DNA of 64,000 bases from Desulfovibrio legallii (GTDB lineage Bacteria > Desulfobacterota > Desulfovibrionia > Desulfovibrionales > Desulfovibrionaceae): the NCBI RefSeq assembly GCF_900102485.1, contig NZ_FNBX01000004.1, positions 124,001 to 188,000 on the forward strand. Direction: 5' to 3'. Below are positions 25,008 through 33,874 of this stretch, piece by piece. The first letter of the stretch is position 1. The number at the start of each line of letters is the position of its first letter. A program made the translations under genes and the position numbers. Below the pieces are notes generated by a model. It was given only the letters and a program-made list of their open reading frames with translations. It ran no database searches and was not told the origin of the DNA.

Positions 25008-26726
25008 ATGATCAAGTGGCAAGAAATTTTCAGCAAAAACGGCCTGCCCTGGCAGGACGCCGACGACCTTGCCGCCCCGCTCGCCATCAGCAGCCTGCCT
25101 GAGCTCAAGCAGTTTCTGGACGCGGTGCACATTCGCTTCTGCCTCGTCAAGCCCTACCAGGAAAACAAAAATTACCCCCTGGTGGAAAGCCGCGAGCTCC
25201 TCCCCTCCTTCGACAACGACATGTTTGAGTATAAAGACCTGCCTGGCTTTTCTCTGGTGGCCTTTGCCCGGCAGCTGGACTATTTTTCCGAGATTTTTCA
25301 GTTTGACAAGCTCCACCCGGTCATCATCGAGGGCGAAGGGGCCTGCTGCCCGCTGGAAAACCAGGTCATGGAGCAGAACCTGCTGACCCTGGCCTCGCGC
25401 CTGCCGCGCCGCCACCAGGACGTCTTTCGTCAGCAGTTCCGCTCCGCCGATACGGTCCTGCTGGAGACCTACCCCGCCCTCATGCCTTACCTTCTGAGCA
25501 TGGACCGGGCGCACGTCCTGGCCTGGGGCGCGGACAACACCTTCCACCTGGCGGGCATCTTCGCCTCCTTCCCTTCCGATATCGACAGCGAGCTCAAGCG
25601 CTTCGGCATCCGCATCGGCAAGTTCGCCTATGGCGACAACGATATGTATGAGCGCAACCGCATGTTCGTCTACCAGTACCTGATGGAGCTTTACGGCTTT
25701 CCCATCGTTTCGGAGCGGCGCACCTCCAGCGCGCTGTTTGCCCGCAAGCTGCACAAAATGGGCGAACGTTTTCTGCTCCGCGTGCTGGGCCAGACGGACC
25801 GCACCCTCACCACCTATCTTTCCACAGGCGAAAACACGCGCTATCCCCGGCTGGAAAAAATCGCCCTGGTGGCGGTGGATCCGGATCAAGACGAAGCCCT
25901 GGAGGCCATCGACCGCGACGGCTTTTTTCTGGATAAGCCCCGCCGCGTGGTCATCCTGCGGGTGACCTACCTCCAGCACAGCTTCGATTCCAGCAACGTG
26001 CGCCAGGACCGCGCCCTCTCTGTCGTCGCCCAGGAGGTGCTCCACCCCCTCACGGGCGAGCCCCTGCGCGGGCTCAACATCATCAAGGACGCCTCCAACA
26101 TGTTCCTGCGCCTCAACGATATAGTGCGGGGCGAATACACGGGGCGCATCACCTACAAACGCACCGAGGTGGTGGAAAATACCGATTCGCACGAAAAACG
26201 TCTCAAATTCCTCTACAGCTGGCTGGCCAAGCATCAGCGCCGCATGATCAGCTACAGCGACGAATTTTTCTCCAACGTGAGCAAGGTGCTCTCCGGCTAC
26301 CTCTACTCGCCGGACAACGACGAGGTGTTTGAAAACCTGCGCGACCTCTATCAGGAGGTGCGCACCCGCTTCAGCTATATCCAGCAGGCCCGCCGGGTCC
26401 GCATCCTGGAAGACATCTGCCGGCGCAGCCACAAAGGCGCGCGCCTCACCTACCGCCAGGCCCTGCGCGAGGCCGTGGCCCTGCTCAATGAACTGAAATT
26501 TGAGATCGTCAACTTTTTCCCCGCGTTGGTGGACGACGTCATCAGCTGCGTGGAACGCATCCTCGGCGACCGCTACCTGCAACGCAAGTATATGGAACCG
26601 CCCGAAGATTCCCTGACCCCGGCGGGCCAGGAAATCCGCAAAAACTACGGGCGGCTCGTGGCGCTGCAGGACGGCTTCAAGGCCGTGCGGCGGGCGCGCC
26701 GGGGCAAGGATACGGCTGCGGCATGA
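25008..26726 (+). CDS. Conserved-looking hypothetical protein, 572 aa
   Basis: I do not recognise this protein. It is soluble: no signal peptide or membrane segment is seen. Composition is balanced and rich in aromatic and charged residues across the full length, and codon use matches a real gene. Notable segments are MIKWQEIFSKNGLPWQDAD at the N-terminus, a charged centre, SYSDEFFSNVSKVLSGYLYS and a C-terminal helical half (about 440-560) with ending FKAVRRARRGKD. The last codon overlaps the rsmE ATG by 4 nt, so it is coupled to rRNA methylation and the RarA-like gene. It could have a nucleic-acid or ribosome-related role; that is inferred only from position. Confidence 0.7.
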   Translation: MIKWQEIFSKNGLPWQDADDLAAPLAISSLPELKQFLDAVHIRFCLVKPYQENKNYPLVESRELLPSFDNDMFEYKDLPGFSLVAFARQLDYFSEIFQFDKLHPVIIEGEGACCPLENQVMEQNLLTLASRLPRRHQDVFRQQFRSADTVLLETYPALMPYLLSMDRAHVLAWGADNTFHLAGIFASFPSDIDSELKRFGIRIGKFAYGDNDMYERNRMFVYQYLMELYGFPIVSERRTSSALFARKLHKMGERFLLRVLGQTDRTLTTYLSTGENTRYPRLEKIALVAVDPDQDEALEAIDRDGFFLDKPRRVVILRVTYLQHSFDSSNVRQDRALSVVAQEVLHPLTGEPLRGLNIIKDASNMFLRLNDIVRGEYTGRITYKRTEVVENTDSHEKRLKFLYSWLAKHQRRMISYSDEFFSNVSKVLSGYLYSPDNDEVFENLRDLYQEVRTRFSYIQQARRVRILEDICRRSHKGARLTYRQALREAVALLNELKFEIVNFFPALVDDVISCVERILGDRYLQRKYMEPPEDSLTPAGQEIRKNYGRLVALQDGFKAVRRARRGKDTAAA

Positions 26727-27481
26727 ACGGACCTTTCTTTTATCTGCCCCCGGAAGCCTGGGGGACGGACGTGTGTCTGGAAGGGCAGGAGGCGCGCCAC
26801 CTGACGCAGGTGCTGCGCCTTACGCCCGGTTGTGAAGTGGGCCTTCTGGACGGCCGGGGCCGCCGGGGACGCTTTATCCTGCGTGCGGTGAACAAAAAAA
26901 ACGCCCGCCTTGAGCGCCTGGAAGAGGAAACCCTGCCCCGCCCCAAGGCCCTGGCCGTCATGGCCCTGGCCTTCAGCAAGGCCGTGCGGCGCGGCTTTTT
27001 TATGGAAAAAGCCGTGGAGCTGGGCGCGCACGGCGTGTGGCTGTGGCAGGGCGAGCACAGCCAGGGCCGCCTGCCCGCCGCCGCGCGGGAAACCTGCCTG
27101 GGCCAGATGACGGCCGGCGCCAAACAGAGCGGCAACCCCTGGCTGCCAGAGGTGCGCGCCCTCACCGGCGGGGTGGACCAGCTGGTCAGCCTGGCCCATG
27201 AGGCCGATTACCGCATCCTGCCCTGGGAAATGCAGACGGGCGTGCCCATGCTCACCCCCGGCCTGGCTGGACGCGCCGGGCTTACCGTCTATGTGGTCGG
27301 CCCGGAGGGCGGCTTTTCCGAGCGGGAGCTTGCGGCCCTGCGCGCGGCAAACTTCACGCCCGTGAGCCTGGGCGGTCGCGTGCTGCGCTGCGAAACGGCG
27401 GCCACCCTCTGCCTGGGGCTGCACTGGTGGGCCTCCCAGCTGCCCGGCGGCCCGGACGCCGGGAAAGGCAGCCCCGCGTGA
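26723..27481 (+). CDS. rsmE: 16S rRNA m3U1498 methyltransferase
   Basis: This 252-aa SPOUT methyltransferase has an N-terminal PUA-like domain (RHLTQVLRLTPGCEVGLLDGRGRRG) and a C-terminal trefoil-knot domain with VVGPEGGFSERELAAL and SLGGRVLRCETAATLCL, the SAM-binding knot of RsmE. It methylates N3 of U1498 in 16S rRNA. It overlaps the preceding gene (ATGA) and the following one (GTGA), each by 4 nt, in a tightly coupled operon. Confidence 0.95.
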   Translation: MNGPFFYLPPEAWGTDVCLEGQEARHLTQVLRLTPGCEVGLLDGRGRRGRFILRAVNKKNARLERLEEETLPRPKALAVMALAFSKAVRRGFFMEKAVELGAHGVWLWQGEHSQGRLPAAARETCLGQMTAGAKQSGNPWLPEVRALTGGVDQLVSLAHEADYRILPWEMQTGVPMLTPGLAGRAGLTVYVVGPEGGFSERELAALRAANFTPVSLGGRVLRCETAATLCLGLHWWASQLPGGPDAGKGSPA

Positions 27482-28704
27482 GCGTGCAGCAGCCCTTGCC
27501 GGAGCGCCTGCGCCCCGCCGACCTGGACCTTTTTCTGGGCCAGAGCCACCTGGGGGAGCGCCTGCGCTCCCTCATGCGGGCCAAGCGCCTGCCGAGCCTG
27601 CTTTTTTTTGGCCCTCCAGGCTGCGGCAAGTCCACCCTGGCGCTGTTGCTGGCCAAATCCACGGGCAAAAAATACCTGCGCCTGAGCGCGCCGGAGGCGG
27701 GCCTGCAGCACCTGCGGCGCGCCCTGACCGGCGTGGAAGTGCTGGTGCTGGACGAGCTGCACCGCTTTTCCAAGGCGCAGCAGGATTTTTTCCTGCCCCT
27801 GGTGGAATCGGGCGAGCTGACCCTGCTGGCCACCACCACAGAGAACCCTTCCTTCAGCGTTACCCGGCAGCTGCTCTCGCGTCTGCATGTGCTGCGCCTG
27901 CGGCCCCTGGGCCATGCGGAAATGCTGGAGCTGGCCCGGCGCGGGGCCAAAGAGCTTGGGCTGGAGCTGGCCGAGCCCGTGGCCGACCTGCTGGCGGGCG
28001 TGGCCCACGGCGACGCCCGCACCCTGCTCAACCTGGTGGAATATGTGGCCGCCCTGCCGGAAGACCGCCGCGACGCAGAACAGGTCAAGGCCGCCCTGCC
28101 GGAGCTGCTGCAACGCCACGATAAAGACGGCGACAGCCACTATGAGCTGGCCTCGGCCCTGATCAAATCCATCCGCGGCAGCGATGTGGACGCGGCCCTC
28201 TACTATCTGGCCTGTCTGCTGGAAGGCGGGGAGGATCCGCGCTTTGTCTGCCGCCGGCTCATCCTTTCCGCCTCCGAAGATGTGGGCCTGGCCGACCCCG
28301 GAGCCCTGCCCCTGGCCGTGGCTTGCCAGCAGGCGGTGGAGTTTGTGGGCATGCCTGAAGGCTTCATCCCCCTGGCGGAAACCGTCGTCTACCTGGCCCT
28401 GGCGCGCAAGAGCAACTCCTCCTACGCAGCCTACCTCACCGCCGCGCGGGAGGTAAAGCTCAACGGCGCGCGGGCCGTGCCCCTGCACCTGCGCAATCCC
28501 TCCACCCAGCTGCAAAAAGACTGGGGCTACGGCAAGGAATACAAATATCCGCACAATTTTCCGGAATCCTGGGTGGCGCAGGACTATCTGCCGCCAGAGC
28601 TGGCGGGGCGGCGGTTTTATCAGCCCCGCGAAAACGGCGAAGAGCCCCGCCTGAGCCAGTGGTGGCGCAGGCTGCTTCGCCAGAGCAAAAAGACGGACCA
28701 ATAA
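27478..28704 (+). CDS. rarA: RarA/MgsA-type AAA+ ATPase
   Basis: This 408-aa clamp-loader-like ATPase has Walker A GPPGCGKST (about residue 46), Walker B VLVLDELHRF, sensor-1 ATTTENPSF and the RarA C-terminal tetramerisation domain with HYELASALIKSIRGSDVDAALYYLACLLEGGEDPRFVCRRLI and the end motif NFPESWVAQDYLP. RarA acts at stalled replication forks. The GTG start at 27478 overlaps the rsmE stop (GTGA); no ATG fits as well. The Walker B has DELHR where family members usually have DEIHR. Confidence 0.92.
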   Translation: MSVQQPLPERLRPADLDLFLGQSHLGERLRSLMRAKRLPSLLFFGPPGCGKSTLALLLAKSTGKKYLRLSAPEAGLQHLRRALTGVEVLVLDELHRFSKAQQDFFLPLVESGELTLLATTTENPSFSVTRQLLSRLHVLRLRPLGHAEMLELARRGAKELGLELAEPVADLLAGVAHGDARTLLNLVEYVAALPEDRRDAEQVKAALPELLQRHDKDGDSHYELASALIKSIRGSDVDAALYYLACLLEGGEDPRFVCRRLILSASEDVGLADPGALPLAVACQQAVEFVGMPEGFIPLAETVVYLALARKSNSSYAAYLTAAREVKLNGARAVPLHLRNPSTQLQKDWGYGKEYKYPHNFPESWVAQDYLPPELAGRRFYQPRENGEEPRLSQWWRRLLRQSKKTDQ

Positions 28705-29528
28705 TGAATCCTTTTGTAGACGGCGACATCAGCGCCAAATTCCTTACCGGCAACGCCTACCGCAGCCCTGGGCTGCGCGCGGGCCTGGTCAGCCGCATGC
28801 TGCCTTCCGTAAGTTTTTACAGCCACCTGTTTCTGGGCCCGGTACGCTGGCTGTGCCGCCGCGCCGCCCGCGGCCTGTGCGACGACGCGGCCTGGGTCTA
28901 CGCCAGCGTCTGGGTGGCCGACCTTATGGAGCGCCTGGGCTGCCCCGTGGAGGTGCAGGGCATGGACGCCATAGACGCCGTGGACGGCCCCTGCCTCTTT
29001 GTGGCCAACCACATGAGCACACTGGAAACCTTTATGCTGCCCGGCATCATCCGGCCGCGCCGGCCCGTGACCTTTGTAGTCAAGCAGAGCCTTACGACCA
29101 TGCCCTTCTTCGGACCGGTCATGCGCTCGCGCGACCCCATCGTAGTGGGCCGCACCAACCCGCGCGAAGACCTCAAGGCCGTGCTGGAAGGCGGCGTGGA
29201 ACGGCTGCGCAAGGGCACTTCCATCATCGTCTTCCCGCAGCACACGCGCTCCCCGGTCTTTGACCCGCACCAGTTTAACAGCATCGGCATCAAGCTGGCC
29301 AGAAAGGCCGACGTGCCAGTGGTGCCGCTGGCGCTCAAAACCGACGCCTGGGGCACGGGCAAAAAGATCAAAGAGCTTGGGCCCGTCAAACCCGGCATGG
29401 CCGTGCGCTACAGCTTTGCGCCGCCCCTGCGCGTTGCCGGGCAGGGTAAAGAAGAGCATGCCGCCGTCTGCCGCTACATCGCGGAACATCTGGCGCAGTG
29501 GCAGCGTGCGGACGGCGTCAATGGCTGA
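28704..29528 (+). CDS. PlsC-like lysophospholipid acyltransferase, atypical motifs
   Basis: This 274-aa protein belongs to the PlsC/1-acylglycerol-3-phosphate acyltransferase superfamily. The catalytic motif reads NHMSTLETF (HX4E rather than HX4D), block II is GRTNPREDLK, and block III FPQHTRS replaces the usual FPEGTRS. An N-terminal hydrophobic stretch is compatible with peripheral membrane binding. It probably acylates a lipid head group, but the substitutions leave activity uncertain. The ATG overlaps the rarA stop by one base (TAATG). Confidence 0.8.
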   Translation: MNPFVDGDISAKFLTGNAYRSPGLRAGLVSRMLPSVSFYSHLFLGPVRWLCRRAARGLCDDAAWVYASVWVADLMERLGCPVEVQGMDAIDAVDGPCLFVANHMSTLETFMLPGIIRPRRPVTFVVKQSLTTMPFFGPVMRSRDPIVVGRTNPREDLKAVLEGGVERLRKGTSIIVFPQHTRSPVFDPHQFNSIGIKLARKADVPVVPLALKTDAWGTGKKIKELGPVKPGMAVRYSFAPPLRVAGQGKEEHAAVCRYIAEHLAQWQRADGVNG

Positions 29529-29564
29529 TTTCCACGCCCCAACCGCCCGGAAACGGCGAATATC

Positions 29565-29593
29565 TTGACGTGCCCCCGCCACACTGGTATGAA
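29565..29593 (+). promoter_or_regulatory. Promoter of the TetR-type regulator gene
   Basis: TTGACG (29565-29570), a 17-bp spacer and TATGAA (29588-29593) lie 57 bp before the regulator ATG. Just after it CATTG and CAATG flank the presumed start region as a short inverted repeat. Confidence 0.5.
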
Positions 29594-29649
29594 TTGTAGC
29601 AGGCAGCGTACGCAACATTGACTGTTCCCCCAACCAATGCCCCACGACC

Positions 29650-30228
29650 ATGACGCAAAAAAACAAGAAAGAAGCCCTGCTCCAGGCGGCCAAAGAACTG
29701 TTCGGCGAATACGGCTATGTGGAAACCACCTTCAAAAAAATTTCCGAGCGCGCCGGCGTGGCCCTGGGCCTGCTGACCCACCATTACGGCAACAAGGAAA
29801 AGCTCTTTCTCGCTTCCGGGCTGGACGTGCTGGAGCACTTTCTGGTCAGACTGCGCGAGGCCACAGCCCAGGGGCACAACGGCTTTGACGCCGTGCTGCG
29901 CTTCTGCAAGGCCTATCTTGATTTTTCCGTGGATCCCGAATCCAACTGGCTTGTGCTGGTACGCTGCTCGCCCTACAGCGACATGAAGACCAAAACGGAC
30001 CGGGACACCATGGATTCCATGTTCTCCCAGGTGCATCAGGAGCTGGAGCGGGTCATCGCCTTGGGCGTGGCCGACGGCAGCATCGTAAAGGTGGACAGCC
30101 GCGCCACCGCGCAGGTCATCATTTCCCTCATGGTGGGCGCCAACCGGACCCGTGTGCTCACGCCCTATGCCGCGCCGGACCTCTACCAGCAGGTGCTGGA
30201 CTTCGTGGCCCGCTCCATCCGGGCCTGA
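29650..30228 (+). CDS. TetR-family transcriptional regulator
   Basis: This 192-aa protein has an N-terminal TetR HTH (LLQAAKELFGEYGYVETTFKKISERAGVALGLLTHHYGNKEKLF) and a helical ligand-binding domain. The HTH phrase ALGLLTHHYGNKEKL is standard. The ligand is unknown. It lies between the acyltransferase gene and the start of the srf-type cluster, both in the same direction, so either is a candidate target; such regulators also commonly control themselves. Confidence 0.9.
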   Translation: MTQKNKKEALLQAAKELFGEYGYVETTFKKISERAGVALGLLTHHYGNKEKLFLASGLDVLEHFLVRLREATAQGHNGFDAVLRFCKAYLDFSVDPESNWLVLVRCSPYSDMKTKTDRDTMDSMFSQVHQELERVIALGVADGSIVKVDSRATAQVIISLMVGANRTRVLTPYAAPDLYQQVLDFVARSIRA

Positions 30229-30500
30229 GGGGCTTTCCCCGGCGGCCTGCGGGCCTGGCCCGCTTGCGCCGCGCGAGGCCGGGGCGGGTTTCCCTTTCCG
30301 GCGTGGGCACTCGCGCAAGCCCGGCCCGTAGTCCGGAAAGGTTGCGCAGGGCCCTTGGCCGGCGGCCAAGGGCCGCCCACGCCAAGCTCCCGCCGTTGTG
30401 CCGCGGCCGCTCGCGCGCAAGGGGGCGCTTGCTGTTTGCCCTCCCTTTGCGGTAACATCGGCATGTTGCTATTTCTCCAACCGCTTTCAGGAGGCCGCAC
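30229..30500. other. GC-rich intergenic region before the srf-type cluster
   Basis: Very GC-rich sequence with several inverted motifs (for example GCTTGCGC near 30260 and GCGCAAGC near 30313), probably the 3' end structure of the TetR transcript. A weak promoter for the lipoprotein gene may be TTGCTG (30429-30434), 18 bp, TAACAT (30453-30458). No ORF is convincing. Confidence 0.35.
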
Positions 30501-31313
30501 ATGCCCCGTTACCTGCAACTCCCTGTCCTTCTGCTGCTGACGGGCAGCCTGCTGTTGTCCGGTTGCGCCAGCAAATACGGCGCGCAAAAGACCAAGGTCA
30601 ACTACTATCCCCAGTGCTACCAGCCCGTAAACGCCCTGCGGCAGGACGAAAACAGCACGGGCTCCAGCACGGCAGCGGGTGCGGTGGGCGGCGCGCTGCT
30701 GGGCGCGATCATCGGCGGGCTCGCCACCGGTAAGGTGCAGGGGGCTGTGGCCGGGGCCGCGGCCGGCGGCGCTGTAGGCGCTGTAGGCGGTAATATCTAC
30801 GGGAAATCACAGGCAAAAAAACGCGACGCCGCCTATCTTGAAAGTTATAACCGCCAGCTGGGAACCGAAGCGGCTAGCATGAACCGCGCCACGGCCGCCG
30901 CCAAGGTGGCCGCCAAGTGCTACGACGGGCAGTTCAAGCTCGCCGCCGACCAGTTCCGGGCCGGGCAGATCTCGCGCCTGGAGTTCCAGCAACGCTACGA
31001 CGAAATCCGCAGCGGTCTGGAAGAAACGTCCTATATTCTGGGCGATACCGCGGCCACCATGGCCCGCAAGGACGGCGAATACCGCGAAGCCCTGGAGGAG
31101 CCCTACACCACGGCTCAGCCAACGGCCGCAGCGGCCCCTGCCGCCCAAAAGGCCCGGGCCTCCAAACCGGCCAGGCAGGCCTCCAGGGAAAGCAACGTGG
31201 CGGCTTCGGCCTCGGAGTGGAAGCAGTCCCGCCAGGATCTGGAAAGCACCAAGAACGATCTGGACCAACGGGTGACCGGATACGACGAAACCGTCAAGAA
31301 CCTGCTGGGCTGA
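30501..31313 (+). CDS. Glycine-zipper lipoprotein, first gene of the srf-type cluster
   Basis: This 270-aa lipoprotein has signal LPVLLLLTGSLLLSGC with lipobox LLSGC and lipidated Cys22. A glycine-zipper region (about 60-100; AAGAVGGALLGAIIGGLATG and a second GxxxG run) suggests membrane insertion or oligomerisation, as in Rick_17kDa/OmpA-like outer-membrane lipoproteins. A long helical, Ala/Gln-rich C-terminal half follows (about 105-270), with a likely coiled coil at the end. AGGAGG lies before the ATG. The gap to the protease gene is 137 nt, so membership of the same operon is probable but not certain. Confidence 0.8.
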   Translation: MPRYLQLPVLLLLTGSLLLSGCASKYGAQKTKVNYYPQCYQPVNALRQDENSTGSSTAAGAVGGALLGAIIGGLATGKVQGAVAGAAAGGAVGAVGGNIYGKSQAKKRDAAYLESYNRQLGTEAASMNRATAAAKVAAKCYDGQFKLAADQFRAGQISRLEFQQRYDEIRSGLEETSYILGDTAATMARKDGEYREALEEPYTTAQPTAAAAPAAQKARASKPARQASRESNVAASASEWKQSRQDLESTKNDLDQRVTGYDETVKNLLG

Positions 31314-31450
31314 TCCCCACTGCGCGCACGGCGGCGTTTCGCGCGGCTTCCGCTGCCGCGGCCCGTGCGGCGCGGCGGCTTTGACGCGCCCTGCGGCCCT
31401 GTGTCGCGCGCGGCGTCCCCAGTCCGGCCCTGTCCCACGTGGAGCGGCGC

Positions 31451-32566
31451 ATGGAACAATCTCCTTCCCCTTCGCAACATTCGGCCCCCCCGGCGGAAAC
31501 GCCGGCCGCGGCCGCTGCGGTCCTGCGCCCGTGGTACGCCCGGCCGTGGTTCTGGGCCCTGCTTCTGCTGCTGGCGCTCCTGCTGCTGGCGGCATGGCTG
31601 TTCTGGCAGGAACGGCAGGCCGCCCTGGCCGCCCAGGCGCGACTGGACCAGGAAACCGCCCTGGCGCGGCAGCGCAACGCCGATCGCGCCGCGTTTCTGG
31701 AACAGCTGCGGGCCCTGCTGCAACAAGATCCCTGTGAAGTGCAGCGCCGGCTGCCCCAGCTTACGCCGCCCGCGGGCGTGACCTGGCCGCCCGTGGGCGC
31801 GGCCGGGCCCGTCGTCCCTCAAACTGAGCCTGAGGCCAAATCCGCAGCCCCCCAGACCGCCGCCGCGGATTCGGCCCCGTCTGCCGCCCAGCCCGCCCGG
31901 CCCGGCAGTGTGGCTGCCCTGCTGGAGCAGGCCACGGTCATGGTGCTGGCGCTCAAGCCAGAGGGGCTGGTGCTGGGTTCGGGCTTTTTTGCGGCCCAGG
32001 GGGCCGTGGTCACCAACGCCCATGTGGTGGCCCAGGCCAGGCAGGTGGCCGTCATCAACAAGGCGCTGGGCAAGCCTCTGCCCGCTTCCATCAAGGCGCT
32101 GAGCGTGGACGGCAATGAAGATTTCGCCCTGCTCGCCGTGCCGGACGCGCCCACAATCACGCCGCTTGTCCTCTCCAGCGCGGTAAGCCGCACCCAGCGG
32201 GTCAGCGCCTGGGGCTTCCCCGGCGCGGTCACAACGGACGACCCCAAGTTTGCGGCCCTGCTGCGCGGCGAAAGCGTTGAAGCTCCGGAAGTGGTCTATA
32301 CTGACGGCGTGGTGAGCGTGGTGCTGGACCGCACGCCGCCCCTCATCGTCCATACGGCCACGGTTTCCCAGGGCAACAGCGGCGGCCCCCTGGTGGACGA
32401 CCAGGGCCGGGTGGTGGGCGTCAATACCGCCATCAAGCTGGACGACGCCTCTTACCGACAGTCCAGCCTGGCCATCGTCAGCGCGCGGCTGGCGGCATTT
32501 TTGCGCAAGGCGGGCGTGGCCGTGCGCCTTGAGGCCGCGCAGCCCGCTGCGGGAGGCAAGCCATGA
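31451..32566 (+). CDS. Membrane-anchored trypsin-like serine protease
   Basis: This 371-aa protein has an N-terminal cytoplasmic Pro/Ala segment, one TM helix (about 35-55; WFWALLLLLALLLLAAWLFW), a short coiled linker and a chymotrypsin-fold protease domain facing the periplasm. The catalytic triad is complete: His191 (TNAHVV), Asp224 (NEDFALL), Ser310 (GNSGGPL). No PDZ domain is present, unlike DegP/HtrA. GGAG lies upstream of ATG 31451; a GTG four codons upstream is possible. The stop overlaps the next gene by 4 nt (ATGA). It could process envelope partners made by the same operon. Confidence 0.85.
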   Translation: MEQSPSPSQHSAPPAETPAAAAAVLRPWYARPWFWALLLLLALLLLAAWLFWQERQAALAAQARLDQETALARQRNADRAAFLEQLRALLQQDPCEVQRRLPQLTPPAGVTWPPVGAAGPVVPQTEPEAKSAAPQTAAADSAPSAAQPARPGSVAALLEQATVMVLALKPEGLVLGSGFFAAQGAVVTNAHVVAQARQVAVINKALGKPLPASIKALSVDGNEDFALLAVPDAPTITPLVLSSAVSRTQRVSAWGFPGAVTTDDPKFAALLRGESVEAPEVVYTDGVVSVVLDRTPPLIVHTATVSQGNSGGPLVDDQGRVVGVNTAIKLDDASYRQSSLAIVSARLAAFLRKAGVAVRLEAAQPAAGGKP

Positions 32567-33873
32567 GCGTCCGCATAGCCACCAGTCTGCGCGGCGGCAT
32601 GCGCGCCCTGGCCAGCCAGGGGATTTTCGCCACAGATTGTTACGACCAGCTCCATGCGCTGGTGCTCCGCCGCCTGGGAGAGGAACACGCAGCGCTGCTG
32701 GCCGAGCCGCAGCACAACACTCAGAACGACAGCGTGGACTGGTACGCCGCGGGCCAGGGCCCGGCCACGCCTCTGGCCGAACTGCCGGCGGAGGAAGCCG
32801 ACGCCCTGCGCGCCAGGGCCGGAGAGCTGGCCCGCGACATCCAGAACCTTGCCGCAGGCCTGACCACGGACGCCCAGGCCCGTCAGGCTCTGGCCGGACA
32901 AATGCTGCGGCTTGCCCTGCAGCACCCGGAATCCGAAGATCTCTGGCGGGTGGACGGCCGTCCTGTGCTCATCAACTGGGGCTTTGCGCCCGGCAGCGGC
33001 AGCGCCCAGCCCCAGGATCTGACCCGTCTGGGCCCCGCCGCGCCCCCGCCTCTCGCGGCCGCAACGCCCGCAGCGGCCGCCGCCGCTCCCGGCTGCCTGC
33101 CCTGGCTGCTGCCCTTGCTTCTGCTGCTTTTGCTGCTCTGGCTGTTGGGCGCGGCCCTGGGCCTTTTGCCCTCGCCTCTGCCCGCGGGCTGCACGCCCAC
33201 AGACCGCACGGCCCTCACGGCGGAAGAGCAAAAAAGCGCCGCGCTGGACGACGAGCTCGCCCTGCTCTGGCGGCAGCTGCAGGAACGCGCGGCCCAGTGC
33301 AGGCCCGTCACGCCCCCGGTTGCGGCAAAAACGCCGGAGCCCAAAGCGCCGGAGCCGGAAGTGGTCACGCCCTTCTTTGGTGAAACGCCGGAAACGCCGC
33401 CGGAACCCGTCAAGCCCAAGGAACAGCCCAAGCCCAAGCCGCAGCCCAAGGAAACCCCCAAGCCCGTGGAGCAGCCCAAGCCGCAGAAAAAAAAGAATGA
33501 GGATCTGACCATCCCGCAGGACGCGGCCAAAAAGAAGGATCTGAGCTTCCTTGAAGGCTGCTGGAGCAGCGAAACAGGCCTCTATTCCCACCCGTCCAAC
33601 GAACCCATCGTGGCGGAGTACTGCTTCGACAAAAGTGGCAAGGGCCGCCGCTTTGTGCGCGAGCGTAACGGGCAGGTCTGCAGCGGCACGGCCACGGCGC
33701 GCTTCCAGGGCAGCAACCTGCAGTTCGAATCGGGCCAGGCCCGCTGCCCGCGCGGCGGCACCTATGTGCCGCAGAAGGTGGAGTGCACGGGCAGCGAAAA
33801 CAGCACCCAGTGCAAAGGCAAAGAACTGGGCGGGGCCAACCTCAAGTGGAACGCCCGCTTCAAAAGGAAGTAG
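32563..33873 (+). CDS. srfA: SrfA-like membrane protein
   Basis: This 436-aa protein sits directly before SrfB- and SrfC-type genes, the position of SrfA in srfABC operons first named in Salmonella. It has an N-terminal helical domain of about 145 residues, one TM helix (about 179-202), a Pro/Lys/Glu-rich linker (about 265-325; PKPKPQPKETPKP type) resembling TonB-like periplasm-spanning linkers, and a C-terminal Cys-rich domain of about 110 residues beginning FLEGCWSS, with at least six cysteines (YCFDKSGKGRR, VCSGTA, ARCPRGG, ECTGS, QCKGK). These could form disulfides outside the cytoplasm. GGGAGG lies before the ATG. Identification as SrfA rests on context and overall layout. Confidence 0.6.
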   Translation: MSVRIATSLRGGMRALASQGIFATDCYDQLHALVLRRLGEEHAALLAEPQHNTQNDSVDWYAAGQGPATPLAELPAEEADALRARAGELARDIQNLAAGLTTDAQARQALAGQMLRLALQHPESEDLWRVDGRPVLINWGFAPGSGSAQPQDLTRLGPAAPPPLAAATPAAAAAAPGCLPWLLPLLLLLLLLWLLGAALGLLPSPLPAGCTPTDRTALTAEEQKSAALDDELALLWRQLQERAAQCRPVTPPVAAKTPEPKAPEPEVVTPFFGETPETPPEPVKPKEQPKPKPQPKETPKPVEQPKPQKKKNEDLTIPQDAAKKKDLSFLEGCWSSETGLYSHPSNEPIVAEYCFDKSGKGRRFVRERNGQVCSGTATARFQGSNLQFESGQARCPRGGTYVPQKVECTGSENSTQCKGKELGGANLKWNARFKRK

Positions 33874-33874
33874 C

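Noticed and set aside
24972..26582. 536-aa minus-strand open frame opposite the unknown 572-aa gene
   Set aside because: His/Gln/Val/Ala-rich composition typical of an antisense frame; the plus-strand frame has natural composition and operon coupling.
30760..30800. Tandem repeat in the lipoprotein gene (GCTGTAGGCGCTGTAGGCG)
   Set aside because: It is simply the codon pattern of the glycine-zipper segment, not an independent repeat.
33400..33490. Short direct repeats (CCCAAGCC) as a CRISPR or VNTR
   Set aside because: They encode the Pro/Lys linker of the SrfA-like protein; no regular repeat-spacer structure.
33551..33874. In-frame upstream extension of srfB into srfA
   Set aside because: It overlaps the Cys-rich end of srfA in another frame and has random Ala/Arg/Ser composition; ATG 33875 has a good Shine-Dalgarno sequence.
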